64,000 bases of DNA from Fibrobacter sp. (GCA_012513915.1 JAAZBG010000047.1:1-64000), one strand, 5' to 3'. Positions 28,133-37,886 are shown, numbered from the stretch's first letter. Notes: a model not told the origin generated them from the sequence alone. A program made the numbers and translations.

Positions 28133-29353
28133 ATGACAAAAAAAATCTGTATATCCAATATTGCCGTATTTATTGCGGTATTGATTTGCCGGATGCCGCA
28201 AACTATTTGCGCGCAGGGATCTGCGGTGGACGATTGGGGTTTTGAAACAGAGACGAAACCTGTTCAAAATGAAGATCAGGCACCTGCGGTATCGTATGAT
28301 GGTCAGACAACTGACTATGTCATAAAGAAGGGTGATTGTTTGTGGAATCTTGCATTTACGTTTTTAGGGAATCCATTTCAATGGCCACTTATCTGGCAGA
28401 ACAACACCTATATAAAAAATCCGGATCTTATTTATCCGGGGGATTTGTTAAATATTCCCGGACGTGGAGATTCCCCTTACACATCGACAAGTACCTCTAA
28501 TAATGTGGCATCAGGTTCACAGTTGTCCGGACAAATCAATCCCGAGTTTACATCAAAGACAGCAGAACTTTTAAATACGACATCATCACAAAAAGAGACT
28601 GTAACCAATAGTAGCGCCAATGCCGATTCAATGTTGCTGTCAATTATCCGGTCAAAGGATCATCTGGGCGGCAGTTTTTTTAAAGCTGTACCATTTTTGT
28701 GGTTTACACGGAATAATTCAGGCGTTTTGATGCCGGGTGAATCAGTTGTTAATGCCCCACCTGAGAATGCGATGTATCAGCTCTATGATAAAGTCACGCT
28801 TTCGATCAGAAACAATGAATTATATAAAGTTGGTGACTCTGTCGATATCTACAATTATTTTCATGTAATTGAGCACAACAAAACCCGTGCTAATTTGATC
28901 AAGTGTGTTGGCTCTATAAAGCTTACATCGGTCGAGAGGAACAGGGCAACCGGGCAGCTCTACAAAGTGTATGATAAAGTTGTTGGCGGTGAGTATCTTA
29001 TGAAAGCGGAACTGCTTAAAAGTCAGGAAATTGATACTCTGGTAGCTCCCGATATATCCATTCAGGCGACACTGATCACCAGGGCAGAAGAGACTGAAAG
29101 TCCCCATGTTTTCCAGACACTTATAATCGATAAAGGATCTCAGGATGGAGTGAGAGTTGGTGATGTTTTTGCGATGTACCGTGTGAAAGACGGTGTTATG
29201 TCCAGGGATGTTGCCATGACTGGCTACACAGCTAAAGTACAAACAACGACATCATCACTAACGATAATCAAAATGTCTGATAATAAATTGAGCCCGGGTG
29301 ATAAGGGTATTCTTTTTAGAAGAACAGTATTTAAAGGTGGAGGTAAAAACTGA
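28133..29353 (+). CDS. Exported LysM-domain protein
   Basis: A 406-residue envelope protein. Signal peptide about 1-27 (ending ICAQ). One LysM domain spans 61-110 (DYVIKKGDCLWNLAFTFLGNPFQWPLIWQ...NPDLIYPGDLLNIPG), which should bind peptidoglycan. A Ser/Thr-rich linker (about 110-170) follows, then a C-terminal region with KVTLSIRNNELYKVGDSVDIYNY and IDKGSQDGVRVGDVFAMYR, patterned like small barrel domains seen in LysM proteins of FCB bacteria. No catalytic motif. The small membrane-protein frame at 29371 follows closely. Confidence 0.82.
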   Translation: MTKKICISNIAVFIAVLICRMPQTICAQGSAVDDWGFETETKPVQNEDQAPAVSYDGQTTDYVIKKGDCLWNLAFTFLGNPFQWPLIWQNNTYIKNPDLIYPGDLLNIPGRGDSPYTSTSTSNNVASGSQLSGQINPEFTSKTAELLNTTSSQKETVTNSSANADSMLLSIIRSKDHLGGSFFKAVPFLWFTRNNSGVLMPGESVVNAPPENAMYQLYDKVTLSIRNNELYKVGDSVDIYNYFHVIEHNKTRANLIKCVGSIKLTSVERNRATGQLYKVYDKVVGGEYLMKAELLKSQEIDTLVAPDISIQATLITRAEETESPHVFQTLIIDKGSQDGVRVGDVFAMYRVKDGVMSRDVAMTGYTAKVQTTTSSLTIIKMSDNKLSPGDKGILFRRTVFKGGGKN

Positions 29354-29370
29354 GGTTATTTAGATGGTTC

Positions 29371-29553
29371 ATGCTTGTATGCAACAGATTATTAATCAGC
29401 AACAGGCATAAACGTGTCCGTAATAGTGTGGTTCATTTTTTTACATGGCTCTTTCTGATTGCCGCAGTTGTGCTTATCTTTGAACTGGTTTTGATACTTT
29501 TTGGTGTAGGTGATATTTTTCTCCCCTGGTTAACACGTTTCTTTACAGAGTGA
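29371..29553 (+). CDS. Small single-pass membrane protein (possible)
   Basis: A 60-codon frame with a basic N-terminus (SNRHKRVRN) and a long hydrophobic helix (about residues 23-46, VVHFFTWLFLIAAVVLIFELVLIL), ending WLTRFFTE. The composition is that of a real small membrane protein. The only ribosome site is GGAGGT at the end of the LysM gene, six bases before an in-frame CTG (29350), so the true start may be a rare CTG that adds seven residues; ATG 29371 is listed conservatively. No family recognised. Confidence 0.42.
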   Translation: MLVCNRLLISNRHKRVRNSVVHFFTWLFLIAAVVLIFELVLILFGVGDIFLPWLTRFFTE

Positions 29554-29588
29554 GCAAGTTTTAACGCGTCTGTAATTTTCACCCGTAA

Positions 29589-31397
29589 TTAGCTAAGATA
29601 TTTTTTAATGGAACTGAATTGTTCAATTTTCTGCTGAAGTTCAACAGTTCTGGAACCATGAATGTTAAGACGTTCCTGCATTGCTGCATTTTTCTTTTTC
29701 AGGGATTCATCAAGAATCTTTACAAGTGAACCATAATCACGTTCAAGCATCGCACGAACCTTCGTGAATGCATCATGAATCTGTTTGCGAATTTTCTGGC
29801 TGAGTGATTCAACCTGCTGTGGAATATACGCTTCGATTGTAGCGTTGAATTGACGAATAAGATCGTATTGCAACGTTGTGTTACTTTTAAAGAAATCAAT
29901 CCATTGTGATGTAAGTTGAAATTCGAGTGCTGTGGTGGGGTTCCACTGTTGTGGGTCCATTTCACACTGGTCAATTTTTTCAATTGACATGACTGAAACG
30001 GATGGCTTTTCGCCGAGCAGTGATTTGCTGTTTTCGATGATGGTTACAAACTCGTGATGGTGTATCTGTACAGCTTTACGAATAGTTTTATTACAATTAT
30101 TGATCGTCGTAGCATACAATCTGCGCAGTTTCTCGGATGCAAGATTGGAAAACATTGTAGCAACCGATTGAATGTTTTTCCCTGAAAGTTTGTATTTTTT
30201 TACAACAGATGAAAACTCATTTGTCAATTCTGCCGAAAGCGGTTCTTTTACGGCATTCAAATGGTCATCAAGATATTTTAATACGGCATTTTCTTCAACA
30301 GCAATCAGTGAAATTTCCTTTTCTGTAACTTTCTTCAGTCGCGTGTTCTGATCTGTGATGGCTGAATATTCGCTTTTAATTTTACTGAGAGGATCTTTGT
30401 AGTCGTTGATCTCTTCAAGGATCTTCTGTTCGATAGCATTTATCGATTCCTTGAATTTATCATTGAGCGCTTCGGAAAGTGTGAAGTATTTTTCACGGAT
30501 CATGAAATCAAGTACTTCAGTTTTGATCTCATTGATTCCACTTTCAATCCAATTGCTGCTCTGAAAATCACCCTTTGCCAGTGCTCCTTTACGGGCACAA
30601 ATATGAAAGAGTTTAAGATCGGCCGGATATTTCATCTGCATTACAAGAATGTCGGTTATGAATGCATCAATTGCTGCAAGGTCATTACGTGACAGTAAAT
30701 CAATTTTGTTTACGACAAAGAATATTCTTGGTACGTAAAGATTAACCTGCTTGAGAAATTCGAGCTCTGTCTGTGTCAGAGGTGGATCTGCACTAAGAAG
30801 GAAAATGGCTGCATCACATTCCGTGAGAACCGTAAGTGCTGTTCTTGTATTGTGAACGTGTGTTGAACCGAAACCTGGTGTGTCAAGTAGTATGGTGCCG
30901 TTTTCAAGCAGCGGGCTGGGTGTTGTTACCTCGACCTCTTTCACACAAAGCTGATTGTTTGGATTGTTCTCCTCGGCAACATATTTTGTCAGCGTTTCAC
31001 GAATTGCATCTGCTGACTGGCGCACGAAAAGGGGAGGTTTAGAGTCAAGGAAATGTACACAGCATGAGAGCTCTTTACCATAAGCAATGATCGTTGGCAC
31101 CGAAGTACTCGGCAGTACTGATGTCGGAAGGACATCAAGACCGGTAATCGCATTGAGAAATGTACTTTTGCCTCTGTTGAATTGTCCAAGGACTGCCAAA
31201 TGAAGCCGACCGCGGGCGAGTCTGCTTTTTAAATCGTTAATCTGATTGATATAGGTGTTGCAGTTATGAGGTAGATTGTTACAGTATATCAGGGCTTTGT
31301 CGATTATTTCATCAATCGAAAGTCCCTCAAGATCTGCAGTCCGCGTCGCATCTGTTGAAAGTTCTGTTACCATATAAGAATTTATTTGTGATCCCAT
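29589..31397 (-). CDS. Dynamin-like GTPase
   Basis: A 602-residue bacterial dynamin-family protein, likely membrane-remodelling or membrane-associated. GTPase motifs: G1 GQFNRGKST (71-79), the switch I Thr region TSVLPSTSVPT, G3 DTPG (172-175) in LLDTPGFGST, and G4 NKID (230-233). After about residue 310 the protein is long-helical, as in dynamin middle/GED regions, and ends in a coiled segment (ESLKKKNAAMQERL). No transmembrane helix is clear. It lies 213 bases downstream of the kinase/GGDEF-like pair, on the same strand. Confidence 0.87.
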   Translation of the reverse strand: MGSQINSYMVTELSTDATRTADLEGLSIDEIIDKALIYCNNLPHNCNTYINQINDLKSRLARGRLHLAVLGQFNRGKSTFLNAITGLDVLPTSVLPSTSVPTIIAYGKELSCCVHFLDSKPPLFVRQSADAIRETLTKYVAEENNPNNQLCVKEVEVTTPSPLLENGTILLDTPGFGSTHVHNTRTALTVLTECDAAIFLLSADPPLTQTELEFLKQVNLYVPRIFFVVNKIDLLSRNDLAAIDAFITDILVMQMKYPADLKLFHICARKGALAKGDFQSSNWIESGINEIKTEVLDFMIREKYFTLSEALNDKFKESINAIEQKILEEINDYKDPLSKIKSEYSAITDQNTRLKKVTEKEISLIAVEENAVLKYLDDHLNAVKEPLSAELTNEFSSVVKKYKLSGKNIQSVATMFSNLASEKLRRLYATTINNCNKTIRKAVQIHHHEFVTIIENSKSLLGEKPSVSVMSIEKIDQCEMDPQQWNPTTALEFQLTSQWIDFFKSNTTLQYDLIRQFNATIEAYIPQQVESLSQKIRKQIHDAFTKVRAMLERDYGSLVKILDESLKKKNAAMQERLNIHGSRTVELQQKIEQFSSIKKYLS

Positions 31398-31610
31398 CGG
31401 TGTGCGCCGTTATTAAAATTTACAAAGAGTACACGCAATGAATTAATCTTTAAAAACGCAACCTACTATTTATTGCTCAGAGGAGATACTGCGCGCTCCT
31501 CCTTGTGGTTAATCCGTCAGTTGTTTTTATGCTAAATATATTTCTTTGCTCTTTACAGGGCAAAGAAAGATGGCTTTTTATAGCATAATATCGTATTGAA
31601 TTCATTGGCG

Positions 31611-33716
31611 TTATGTATCAAACTGTTTTTTATGGTTGTTTTTTGCGACATCAAGGTAGGAATTAAGATCTTTGGTGACCTCTTTTTCCGGAATTGTAAT
31701 TGAAATTACCGGGTCGATGTAAACCGTTTCTCCATGCAATGAAAAACCTGTCGAACACAGGGCACTTTTCATCCGGTGTACTACAACATTAGCACCGTCC
31801 AGATTTGTCATGGTCAGAATTGCCAGTATAACACCATCCTTGTTGTTCAACGATCCAATAAGGTCAATGTCTCTAAGGGCACTTTTAACGAATGAAAAGA
31901 GCTGAGTTGTTAATTCCTGAAGCGCATCCGGTGATGGGCGTTCGGGTTTTGATGATGACGGTTTGCGGATTGTCATAATTGAGATTAAAAGTGTCGAAAA
32001 GGGTGTGTTGTACCGGATGTGTTGCTTTATTTCCCGGTTGAGCATAAATAACATGTTATTTGCAGAGAGGATCTCTGCAGGAACTGAAAATTTCTTTTTT
32101 GAATCAATATATTTTGATAGCTGCTGGACAAATGCAGCTATTTGTTCCTGGTTGTAGCCTTTTGCCTGCAGTGATGCAATAAGGGGTTCGCTGATCTTCT
32201 GAATCGATTGCTCCTGACCAAGAAATGCATTTAACCGTTCTGCCAGGTTCTGGATCTCATGTTCTTTATCAATCGGAATGTTTTCTGCCACCCACATCGC
32301 TGTTGCGTCTGAGCAGGTTTGCTGGTAGCGCTGCTCAAGCATTTGTTTGATTCTTAATAATACTGGTTCGTCAATGCCGTATGATTTTAATTTGTCAACA
32401 AGCTGAGACTCGACATGCGTAATGATTTTCCCTAATGCCTTGTTTCCCTGATGACCCTGAATTTCTTTTGATTCAAGGGCGATACTGGAACTTACTTTTT
32501 CAACATACTCACAGAGTACTGTTGATAACTGGACATCATCCTGATTTATGCCGTTGTGTATTTCTGATGCCAGAAACATAAGCTTCGCTGCTTCAGCTGG
32601 ATTTGCTTTAATCGCATTTACAACATCGTCTGTTGAAGCACCAATACCGGATGCTGCATCGGAGATGAGTTCGGAGATGGAATCGTTTTCTACCTCCATG
32701 TCAATTGAGCGAACAAGCAGCAGATAATCCGCAAGCGACATGCCATCCTCAATAAGCATATTTTTCAGCATTGGCAAAACCCGTTTCAACTCGGAAAGAT
32801 CCGGCAGCATTCTGCGGACAATCTGTGCGAGGCGTTTGGTGGAAATCGAACCTTTTGAGTATTCCTCACGAATTAATCTGGCAAGAACATCACAGGTTAA
32901 TTTATCCATTTCTTTTTGTGCCGGTTCAGCAGCAGTCAGAATTTTACCGGTAAGCGTATGTGCTTCAAGCGCCTCAGACAAATTAACTTTCAGTTCAAGT
33001 ACAGCGTTAAGCAGCATATCAACAGATTGTGCATCAGCATCGTGGACTTCCCGGCGCATCGCTTCAATTGATGATACTGATGCGTCTCCTGTTTTGTCAT
33101 AGATGATGGTTTGTGCGAGAGTCTGAGCAGATTCTTTTGGCCTGTCAAGGGTTTTCGCAAGAGAAATAACCTTTTTAATTTCATCAAGTGTTTGCTGATC
33201 AACCTCGGGTTGCCGGTTTACCTGCTGGGATTGATCAAGACGGGATGCTGCATCACGTGAAATCAGGGTTTCATCAGAGGTGATTTTACCATAGCGTACA
33301 TGATTAAGACGTAACCCCTGCAATCCAGATGCTTTAAAATGCGACTCAATCTGCTCGGCATTGTAGTTCAGATTCATATCACCGGCAAGTTTTAAAAACT
33401 CCTGAATACTCTGCTGTGTTATCCCCCGCTCAAAACTGACCGAAACGATCTTTGTTTTTGTAAATTGACTGATAATTCTTTTGGGGTTAATAATCCTGTC
33501 TGCACATACATCATCAAGGAAGAGGCTTTCCCTGTCAATGATAAGTGAAATTATTGGTGTCTGGTCGAGCGATTTCATAATCTGAGCTGTAAAGGGCTCA
33601 ATGTTTTTTAATGTCGTGGGATGAGCTCCACCATAAAGTAATGCACTGTTGAATCCGACATTAAACATCCGGATAATCTGTTCTGCATCTTTTTGTGGCA
33701 GTTCGTTTGTACTCAT
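31611..33716 (-). CDS. Signalling protein with a degenerate GGDEF-like C-terminus
   Basis: A 701-residue cytosolic protein, not assigned. The N-terminal domain (about 1-140) starts FNVGFNSALLYGGAHPTTLKNI and runs to VRYGKITSDE, a pattern also seen in front of HD-type signalling proteins. The middle (about 150-560) is all-helical. The C-terminal 120 residues follow a diguanylate-cyclase layout: a first strand FSTLLISIMTI, then LRDIDLIGSLNNKDGVILAIL in place of the R-x-GGDEF loop (NNKDG at 624-628), then LDGANVVVHRMKSAL. The GG(D/E)EF residues are lost, so no catalysis is expected. The start ATGA overlaps the kinase stop codon, giving tight coupling. Confidence 0.72.
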   Translation of the reverse strand: MSTNELPQKDAEQIIRMFNVGFNSALLYGGAHPTTLKNIEPFTAQIMKSLDQTPIISLIIDRESLFLDDVCADRIINPKRIISQFTKTKIVSVSFERGITQQSIQEFLKLAGDMNLNYNAEQIESHFKASGLQGLRLNHVRYGKITSDETLISRDAASRLDQSQQVNRQPEVDQQTLDEIKKVISLAKTLDRPKESAQTLAQTIIYDKTGDASVSSIEAMRREVHDADAQSVDMLLNAVLELKVNLSEALEAHTLTGKILTAAEPAQKEMDKLTCDVLARLIREEYSKGSISTKRLAQIVRRMLPDLSELKRVLPMLKNMLIEDGMSLADYLLLVRSIDMEVENDSISELISDAASGIGASTDDVVNAIKANPAEAAKLMFLASEIHNGINQDDVQLSTVLCEYVEKVSSSIALESKEIQGHQGNKALGKIITHVESQLVDKLKSYGIDEPVLLRIKQMLEQRYQQTCSDATAMWVAENIPIDKEHEIQNLAERLNAFLGQEQSIQKISEPLIASLQAKGYNQEQIAAFVQQLSKYIDSKKKFSVPAEILSANNMLFMLNREIKQHIRYNTPFSTLLISIMTIRKPSSSKPERPSPDALQELTTQLFSFVKSALRDIDLIGSLNNKDGVILAILTMTNLDGANVVVHRMKSALCSTGFSLHGETVYIDPVISITIPEKEVTKDLNSYLDVAKNNHKKQFDT

Positions 33717-34639
33717 GATGATACACCTGTAAAATTATCGTTTAGGTATGCAGTAAGCTCATCAATAAAAATAGTACAGTTCTGATATCGTTTATCAACT
33801 TCCGGTTCGATTGCGCGAAGAATGATATCTTCAAGCGTTTTGTCAATCTGAGGGTTGGCTGCTGATGGTGAGCAGGAAAAAAGTAATTCAGGGGAATACA
33901 TTTTTAATCGAATAACTTCCGCAAGTGTTTTCTTGCTTAATGGTAATTTTCCTGCGGCTAATTCATAGAGTACAAGACCGGCAGAATAGATATCTGCTCT
34001 ATTGTCCACGTGATGACCCCATGCCTGTTCCGGGGCGATATACAACGGAGTTCCCAGGATTGTGTCTGTTGTATCATTTTCAGAATGTTGTGTGCTTGCG
34101 ATACCAAAATCTGCAAGAAAAGGTCTGTTTTGCTTTGTGTCAATAATGACATTGGCCGGTTTTATATCACGATGAATAACACCATCATTATGAGCAAATC
34201 GCAATGCGTCAAGTATGGGCAGCATTAGTGTAAGTCCGGTTTTCAAAGGGACAACACGCTTTGATGGTACCGGGTGTAATTGATGGCGATGAATGAATGC
34301 TCGGAGATCTTCTCCTTCAATCAGCTGCATGATAATGTACAGTAAATCTTCAGTCTCACCCATATCGTAAACAGGAATGATATTAGGGTGATTAAGTACT
34401 GCAACTGTTTCTGCTTCATCTCTGAAGCGAAGTTTCATTGTTGTACTTTCCGGTAATGCTTTTGGAAAAAGTTTGACAGCTACTTTACGTTTAAGAGATT
34501 TCTGAAATCCGATAAAAACCGCCCCCATTGCCCCTTTGCCAATCATGCTCATGAGTGTAATGTTTCCAAACTCTTTACCGATAAACGCGGCAGGTTCAAA
34601 TTGCTTTAAACTGCCTTTTTTTTCTTTTAAATCTGCCAT
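33713..34639 (-). CDS. Cytosolic Hanks-type serine/threonine protein kinase
   Basis: A 308-residue kinase with a complete catalytic domain and no membrane helix. Motifs, numbered from the ATG at 34639: glycine loop GKGAMG (34-39), VAVK lysine (56), HRDIKPAN (156-163), DFG (177-179), GTPLYIAPEQA and DIYSAGLVLYELA. Only about 20 residues remain after the catalytic core, so there is no sensor domain. A GTG at 34675 is an alternative start, but the ATG follows GGAAAAGAG. The stop codon overlaps the GGDEF-like gene, which is the likely partner or substrate. Confidence 0.9.
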   Translation of the reverse strand: MADLKEKKGSLKQFEPAAFIGKEFGNITLMSMIGKGAMGAVFIGFQKSLKRKVAVKLFPKALPESTTMKLRFRDEAETVAVLNHPNIIPVYDMGETEDLLYIIMQLIEGEDLRAFIHRHQLHPVPSKRVVPLKTGLTLMLPILDALRFAHNDGVIHRDIKPANVIIDTKQNRPFLADFGIASTQHSENDTTDTILGTPLYIAPEQAWGHHVDNRADIYSAGLVLYELAAGKLPLSKKTLAEVIRLKMYSPELLFSCSPSAANPQIDKTLEDIILRAIEPEVDKRYQNCTIFIDELTAYLNDNFTGVSS

Positions 34640-34952
34640 AGCTCTTTTCCGTACGTAATTATGAGCGGATTCCACTTGATTGGAAACACCCTCTAAATAC
34701 TGCTAAGTTTTTAAAAATAGAAGTCTTAGTTTAATTATAAGGATTCTGTGGGGCATGCGTCCATAGTAAAATTCCGGTACCGCCTGTCCTTTAAAAAAAA
34801 ACTTGACTCAAACGCTTAAACTAGTTAAGATTAAAATAGGTCAGTTTCAGGTAAAACGTTTGACCATACATCATCACCTGCGTTCTTTTTCATGAGATAC
34901 ACCTGCCACTGAGACTTTCGGCCTATTGTGTGATCTTTCACAGGGAGGTCGT
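34640..34952. other. Divergent intergenic region kinase / beta-CASP gene
   Basis: A 313-base gap. The right half holds a good promoter for the nuclease gene (34803-34831). The left half is AT-rich with no other structure seen. Confidence 0.5.
34803..34831 (+). promoter_or_regulatory. Sigma70-type promoter for the beta-CASP gene
   Basis: TTGACT (34803-34808), a 17-base spacer and TAAGAT (34826-34831), about 120 bases before the start codon. Confidence 0.5.
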
Positions 34953-36365
34953 ATGCAGCTTCAATTTCACGGTGCAGCTCAGACTGTTACTGGTTCACAG
35001 GTCGTTATCACCGTAAACGGTAAAAAAATCCTTTTTGATTGCGGTCTTTTCCAGGGGCGTCGTCAGGAGGCATACAATAAAAACCTCAACTTCTCTTTTG
35101 ATCCGTCAACACTGGATTCCGTGATTCTTAGTCATGCACATATCGACCATAGCGGGAATCTTCCCAACCTGATCAAGAACGGTTTTCGTGGATCAATCTA
35201 TGCAACACCGGCAACAATTGATTTATGTAAAATCATGCTGCGCGACAGCGCCTATCTTCAGATGAAAGATCTTGAGTGGGTCAATAAGATCCGCCAGCGT
35301 CAGCATCAGGAGGTAATGCAGCCGCTTTACACGATCGAAGATGTTGAAGCGACAATGGATCATTTTGTCGGAATAGATTATGATAAACCGTTTACAATTG
35401 CGCCTGATGTCGAAGTTATGTTTCGTGACAGCGGTCATATACTTGGCTCTGCGGGTTTACATCTGGAGATTACCGAGTCTGGTCATACCTACAAGCTCGG
35501 ATTGACAGGTGATATCGGACGGGCAGGTATGCCGATTACTAAAGATCCAAACGTTCTTCGGGAACTAGACATTCTTGTCATGGAGTCAACCTATGGTAAC
35601 CGGCTTCACGAGGCTTATGATGATGTTGAGGAGCAGGTTGCTGAGATCGTTCGTACTACTGCTGCAGCCGGTGGCAAGGTGATAATACCGTCATTTGCAG
35701 TAGGGCGTACCCAGCTCATGGTGTATGTACTTCACAAACTGTTTAATCAGAACCGTATTCCGGACATGCCGGTTTTCGTCGACAGTCCGCTTGCATGTGA
35801 AGCAACGGAGATTTACAGAAAATATCCGGATGATCTTGACAGAGAGACGAAACGTGTTTTTCTGCATGATCATGAAGATCCGTTCGGATTCAGGCGGCTG
35901 GTTTATATCCGCGACGTTGAGGGGTCAAAGAAACTCAATAATATGGCATTTCCGCATATTGTAATCAGCGGTAGTGGCATGGCTGAAGGCGGCCGTATAC
36001 TGCATCATCTGCGTAATAACATTGAGAATCCGAAAAATCTGATTCTTTTTGTAGGATATGCTGCCAAAGATACACTGGCAAGAAAGATCATGGATGGAGA
36101 GTATAAGGTAAAGATTTTCGGAGAAGAACATACAGTGAAAGCACGTATTGCAATGGTTGATGCATTCAGTGCACACGCGGATCGTCGTGATCTGCTTGAT
36201 TATGTTAATCTCAATTCATCGCAGCGGTTGAAACACATTTTCTTAATTCATGGTGAACCGGATCAGGCGTTGCCACTTAAAGATGGTCTGCGGAGTAAAG
36301 GGTATAAGAATGTATATTATCCTGCACCTGGAGACGTATTTAATTATACTAAGGAAATGTGGTGA
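34953..36365 (+). CDS. Beta-CASP metallo-beta-lactamase-fold RNA nuclease
   Basis: A 470-residue metal-dependent RNA-processing exonuclease/endonuclease (CPSF73/YsaG type). Start ATG 34953 follows GGGAGGT. The MBL motif HAHIDHSG, metal-binding RDSGHILGSA and LTGDIGR come first. The beta-CASP cap follows with VMESTYGNRLHE, IIPSFAVGRTQLM, VFVDSPLA and VISGSGMAEGGRILHHL. The C-terminal RMMBL region has AMVDAFSAHADRRDLLDY and IFLIHGEPDQ. All metal ligands are in place. Its stop overlaps the Nudix gene. Confidence 0.93.
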   Translation: MQLQFHGAAQTVTGSQVVITVNGKKILFDCGLFQGRRQEAYNKNLNFSFDPSTLDSVILSHAHIDHSGNLPNLIKNGFRGSIYATPATIDLCKIMLRDSAYLQMKDLEWVNKIRQRQHQEVMQPLYTIEDVEATMDHFVGIDYDKPFTIAPDVEVMFRDSGHILGSAGLHLEITESGHTYKLGLTGDIGRAGMPITKDPNVLRELDILVMESTYGNRLHEAYDDVEEQVAEIVRTTAAAGGKVIIPSFAVGRTQLMVYVLHKLFNQNRIPDMPVFVDSPLACEATEIYRKYPDDLDRETKRVFLHDHEDPFGFRRLVYIRDVEGSKKLNNMAFPHIVISGSGMAEGGRILHHLRNNIENPKNLILFVGYAAKDTLARKIMDGEYKVKIFGEEHTVKARIAMVDAFSAHADRRDLLDYVNLNSSQRLKHIFLIHGEPDQALPLKDGLRSKGYKNVYYPAPGDVFNYTKEMW

Positions 36366-36775
36366 CAGAAACGAGATGTATTCCTGTTGTTTGTGCAATA
36401 ATCGAACTGGGTGATAAGGTTTTAGCAGCAAAACGGGGGAGTGGCACAACCAATGCAGGGTTGTGGGAGTTTCCCGGAGGAAAAGTGGATAGGGGAGAAC
36501 TTCCGGATGATGCGTTGAAGCGTGAAATCCGGGAGGAGCTTGGAGTTGAAATAGGCTGTGGTCTGAGACTGCAGTCTGTTTTTTATTCCTACCCATGGAT
36601 AAACATTGAGTTGATTCCTTTTATCTGCACAATAATAAACGGTGAACCAATCGCACACGAACATGATGCACTTTGCTATATATCTTCAAAAGAGCTGCAC
36701 TCTTTAACGTGGGCACCCGCAGATCTTCCGGTAATTGATGAATATATAAAAACAAAATCACAAATTCCCGGATAA
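36362..36775 (+). CDS. MutT-type Nudix hydrolase
   Basis: A 137-residue nucleotide pyrophosphohydrolase of the 8-oxo-dGTP class. The Nudix box is perfect: in GKVDRGELPDDALKREIREE and the following LGV, Gly-x5-Glu-x7-Arg-Glu-Ile-x-Glu-Glu-x-Gly-Val can be read. The front part VVCAIIELGDKVLAAKRG and WEFPGG match MutT. The start is GTG at 36362, six bases after AAGGA, or the adjacent GTG at 36359; either overlaps the previous stop codon, so it is coupled to the nuclease gene. Confidence 0.9.
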   Translation: MTETRCIPVVCAIIELGDKVLAAKRGSGTTNAGLWEFPGGKVDRGELPDDALKREIREELGVEIGCGLRLQSVFYSYPWINIELIPFICTIINGEPIAHEHDALCYISSKELHSLTWAPADLPVIDEYIKTKSQIPG

Positions 36776-36935
36776 ATAAGATTAAGTGTTGTTTCCGCCT
36801 TACAGTACTTTCTTTGGCGAAAGTGGATTGCAGAACGTAATTTATTCATAAACTGCACTGGTTCTTAATAAAAAGGCAGCTCATGCAACGTCCCGTTTTT
36901 TATGCATGATTATTAGTACATTTTCTGGAGAAATA

Positions 36936-37886
36936 ATGCGTATTTTACCAATAGGTTCATATATCCCAACCATTCGCGGGCTGATTGCAAATGCACTGCA
37001 CCGTAAAGCGATCTATCCATTCTATGCGTCATTCAAACTGACTTCGCGGTGTCATTTCGGGTGTCCGTTCTGCAATGTCAAGAAAAATCCGGTTAAGGAT
37101 ATGTCCACCGATGAGATCAAGGCGATACTTGATAATTTGTCACGATCACCGGTGTTAATGACAAGTTTCGAGGGTGGTGAGCCGCTGCTGCGTGATGATA
37201 TAGGCGAGCTGCTTAAATATGCCCGCACGTGTAAATTCTATCTGCTCTTTACAACAAGCGTGAAAAATCTTAAAGAATATCCGATGCTGGAATATGCAAA
37301 GTACATCGATTTTCTTCATGTGTCAATGGATGAAGGCCACGATAACCTTGCTCTTTTTGATTATCTTCCGGAACTTGCAAAACTTCCGACACATGTCTCG
37401 GTTCAGACTGTTGTCACCAGCGATACGATAAAGGAACTGGAGTGGAAGGTAAAGAAATGTTATGACGCAAAGTCTAACATCGTGGTAATTCCTGCAGTGC
37501 ATATGGACAAAACGGAAGACTGTTTTCCTGATATAGACAAAATGGAAAAATTGCTGCCTGAACTACGCAAAAAATATCCAAACACCATTCATACGCCACA
37601 AGGCTATTTCAAAGCATTCAGAAATCATAAGTGCAGTGCGGCATCGGTGATCATTGCCCCTGACGGGTACCTCTATTATCCATGTCATATTCTTGACAAA
37701 AAGGGCCCGGATCTGCGTACCACCGATCTATCACAGTGGCTCCGGACAGAAGAAGCAAAAGAACGCCGTCTTATGATGAAAAACTGTGAGCGCAATTGCG
37801 GGTGGTATCAGTATTATTCGATTGATTCGTATACATCAGTGTCGTCGGTAATGGATGCGTTGGGTCCGGTGCTGGGGCGGAAGTAG
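36936..37886 (+). CDS. Radical SAM protein of unknown substrate
   Basis: A 316-residue radical SAM enzyme. Start ATG 36936 follows GGAG by five bases. The [4Fe-4S] cysteines are C39-x3-C43-x2-C46 in CHFGCPFC, and SFEGGEPLLRDD is the SAM-binding GGEP motif. The C-terminal third has further cysteines (HKCSAAS, YYPCHILD, KNCERNCGWY), reminiscent of SPASM/Twitch auxiliary clusters. An N-terminal extension of about 35 residues precedes the barrel. No precursor peptide or partner is seen nearby, so the reaction is unknown. Confidence 0.85.
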   Translation: MRILPIGSYIPTIRGLIANALHRKAIYPFYASFKLTSRCHFGCPFCNVKKNPVKDMSTDEIKAILDNLSRSPVLMTSFEGGEPLLRDDIGELLKYARTCKFYLLFTTSVKNLKEYPMLEYAKYIDFLHVSMDEGHDNLALFDYLPELAKLPTHVSVQTVVTSDTIKELEWKVKKCYDAKSNIVVIPAVHMDKTEDCFPDIDKMEKLLPELRKKYPNTIHTPQGYFKAFRNHKCSAASVIIAPDGYLYYPCHILDKKGPDLRTTDLSQWLRTEEAKERRLMMKNCERNCGWYQYYSIDSYTSVSSVMDALGPVLGRK

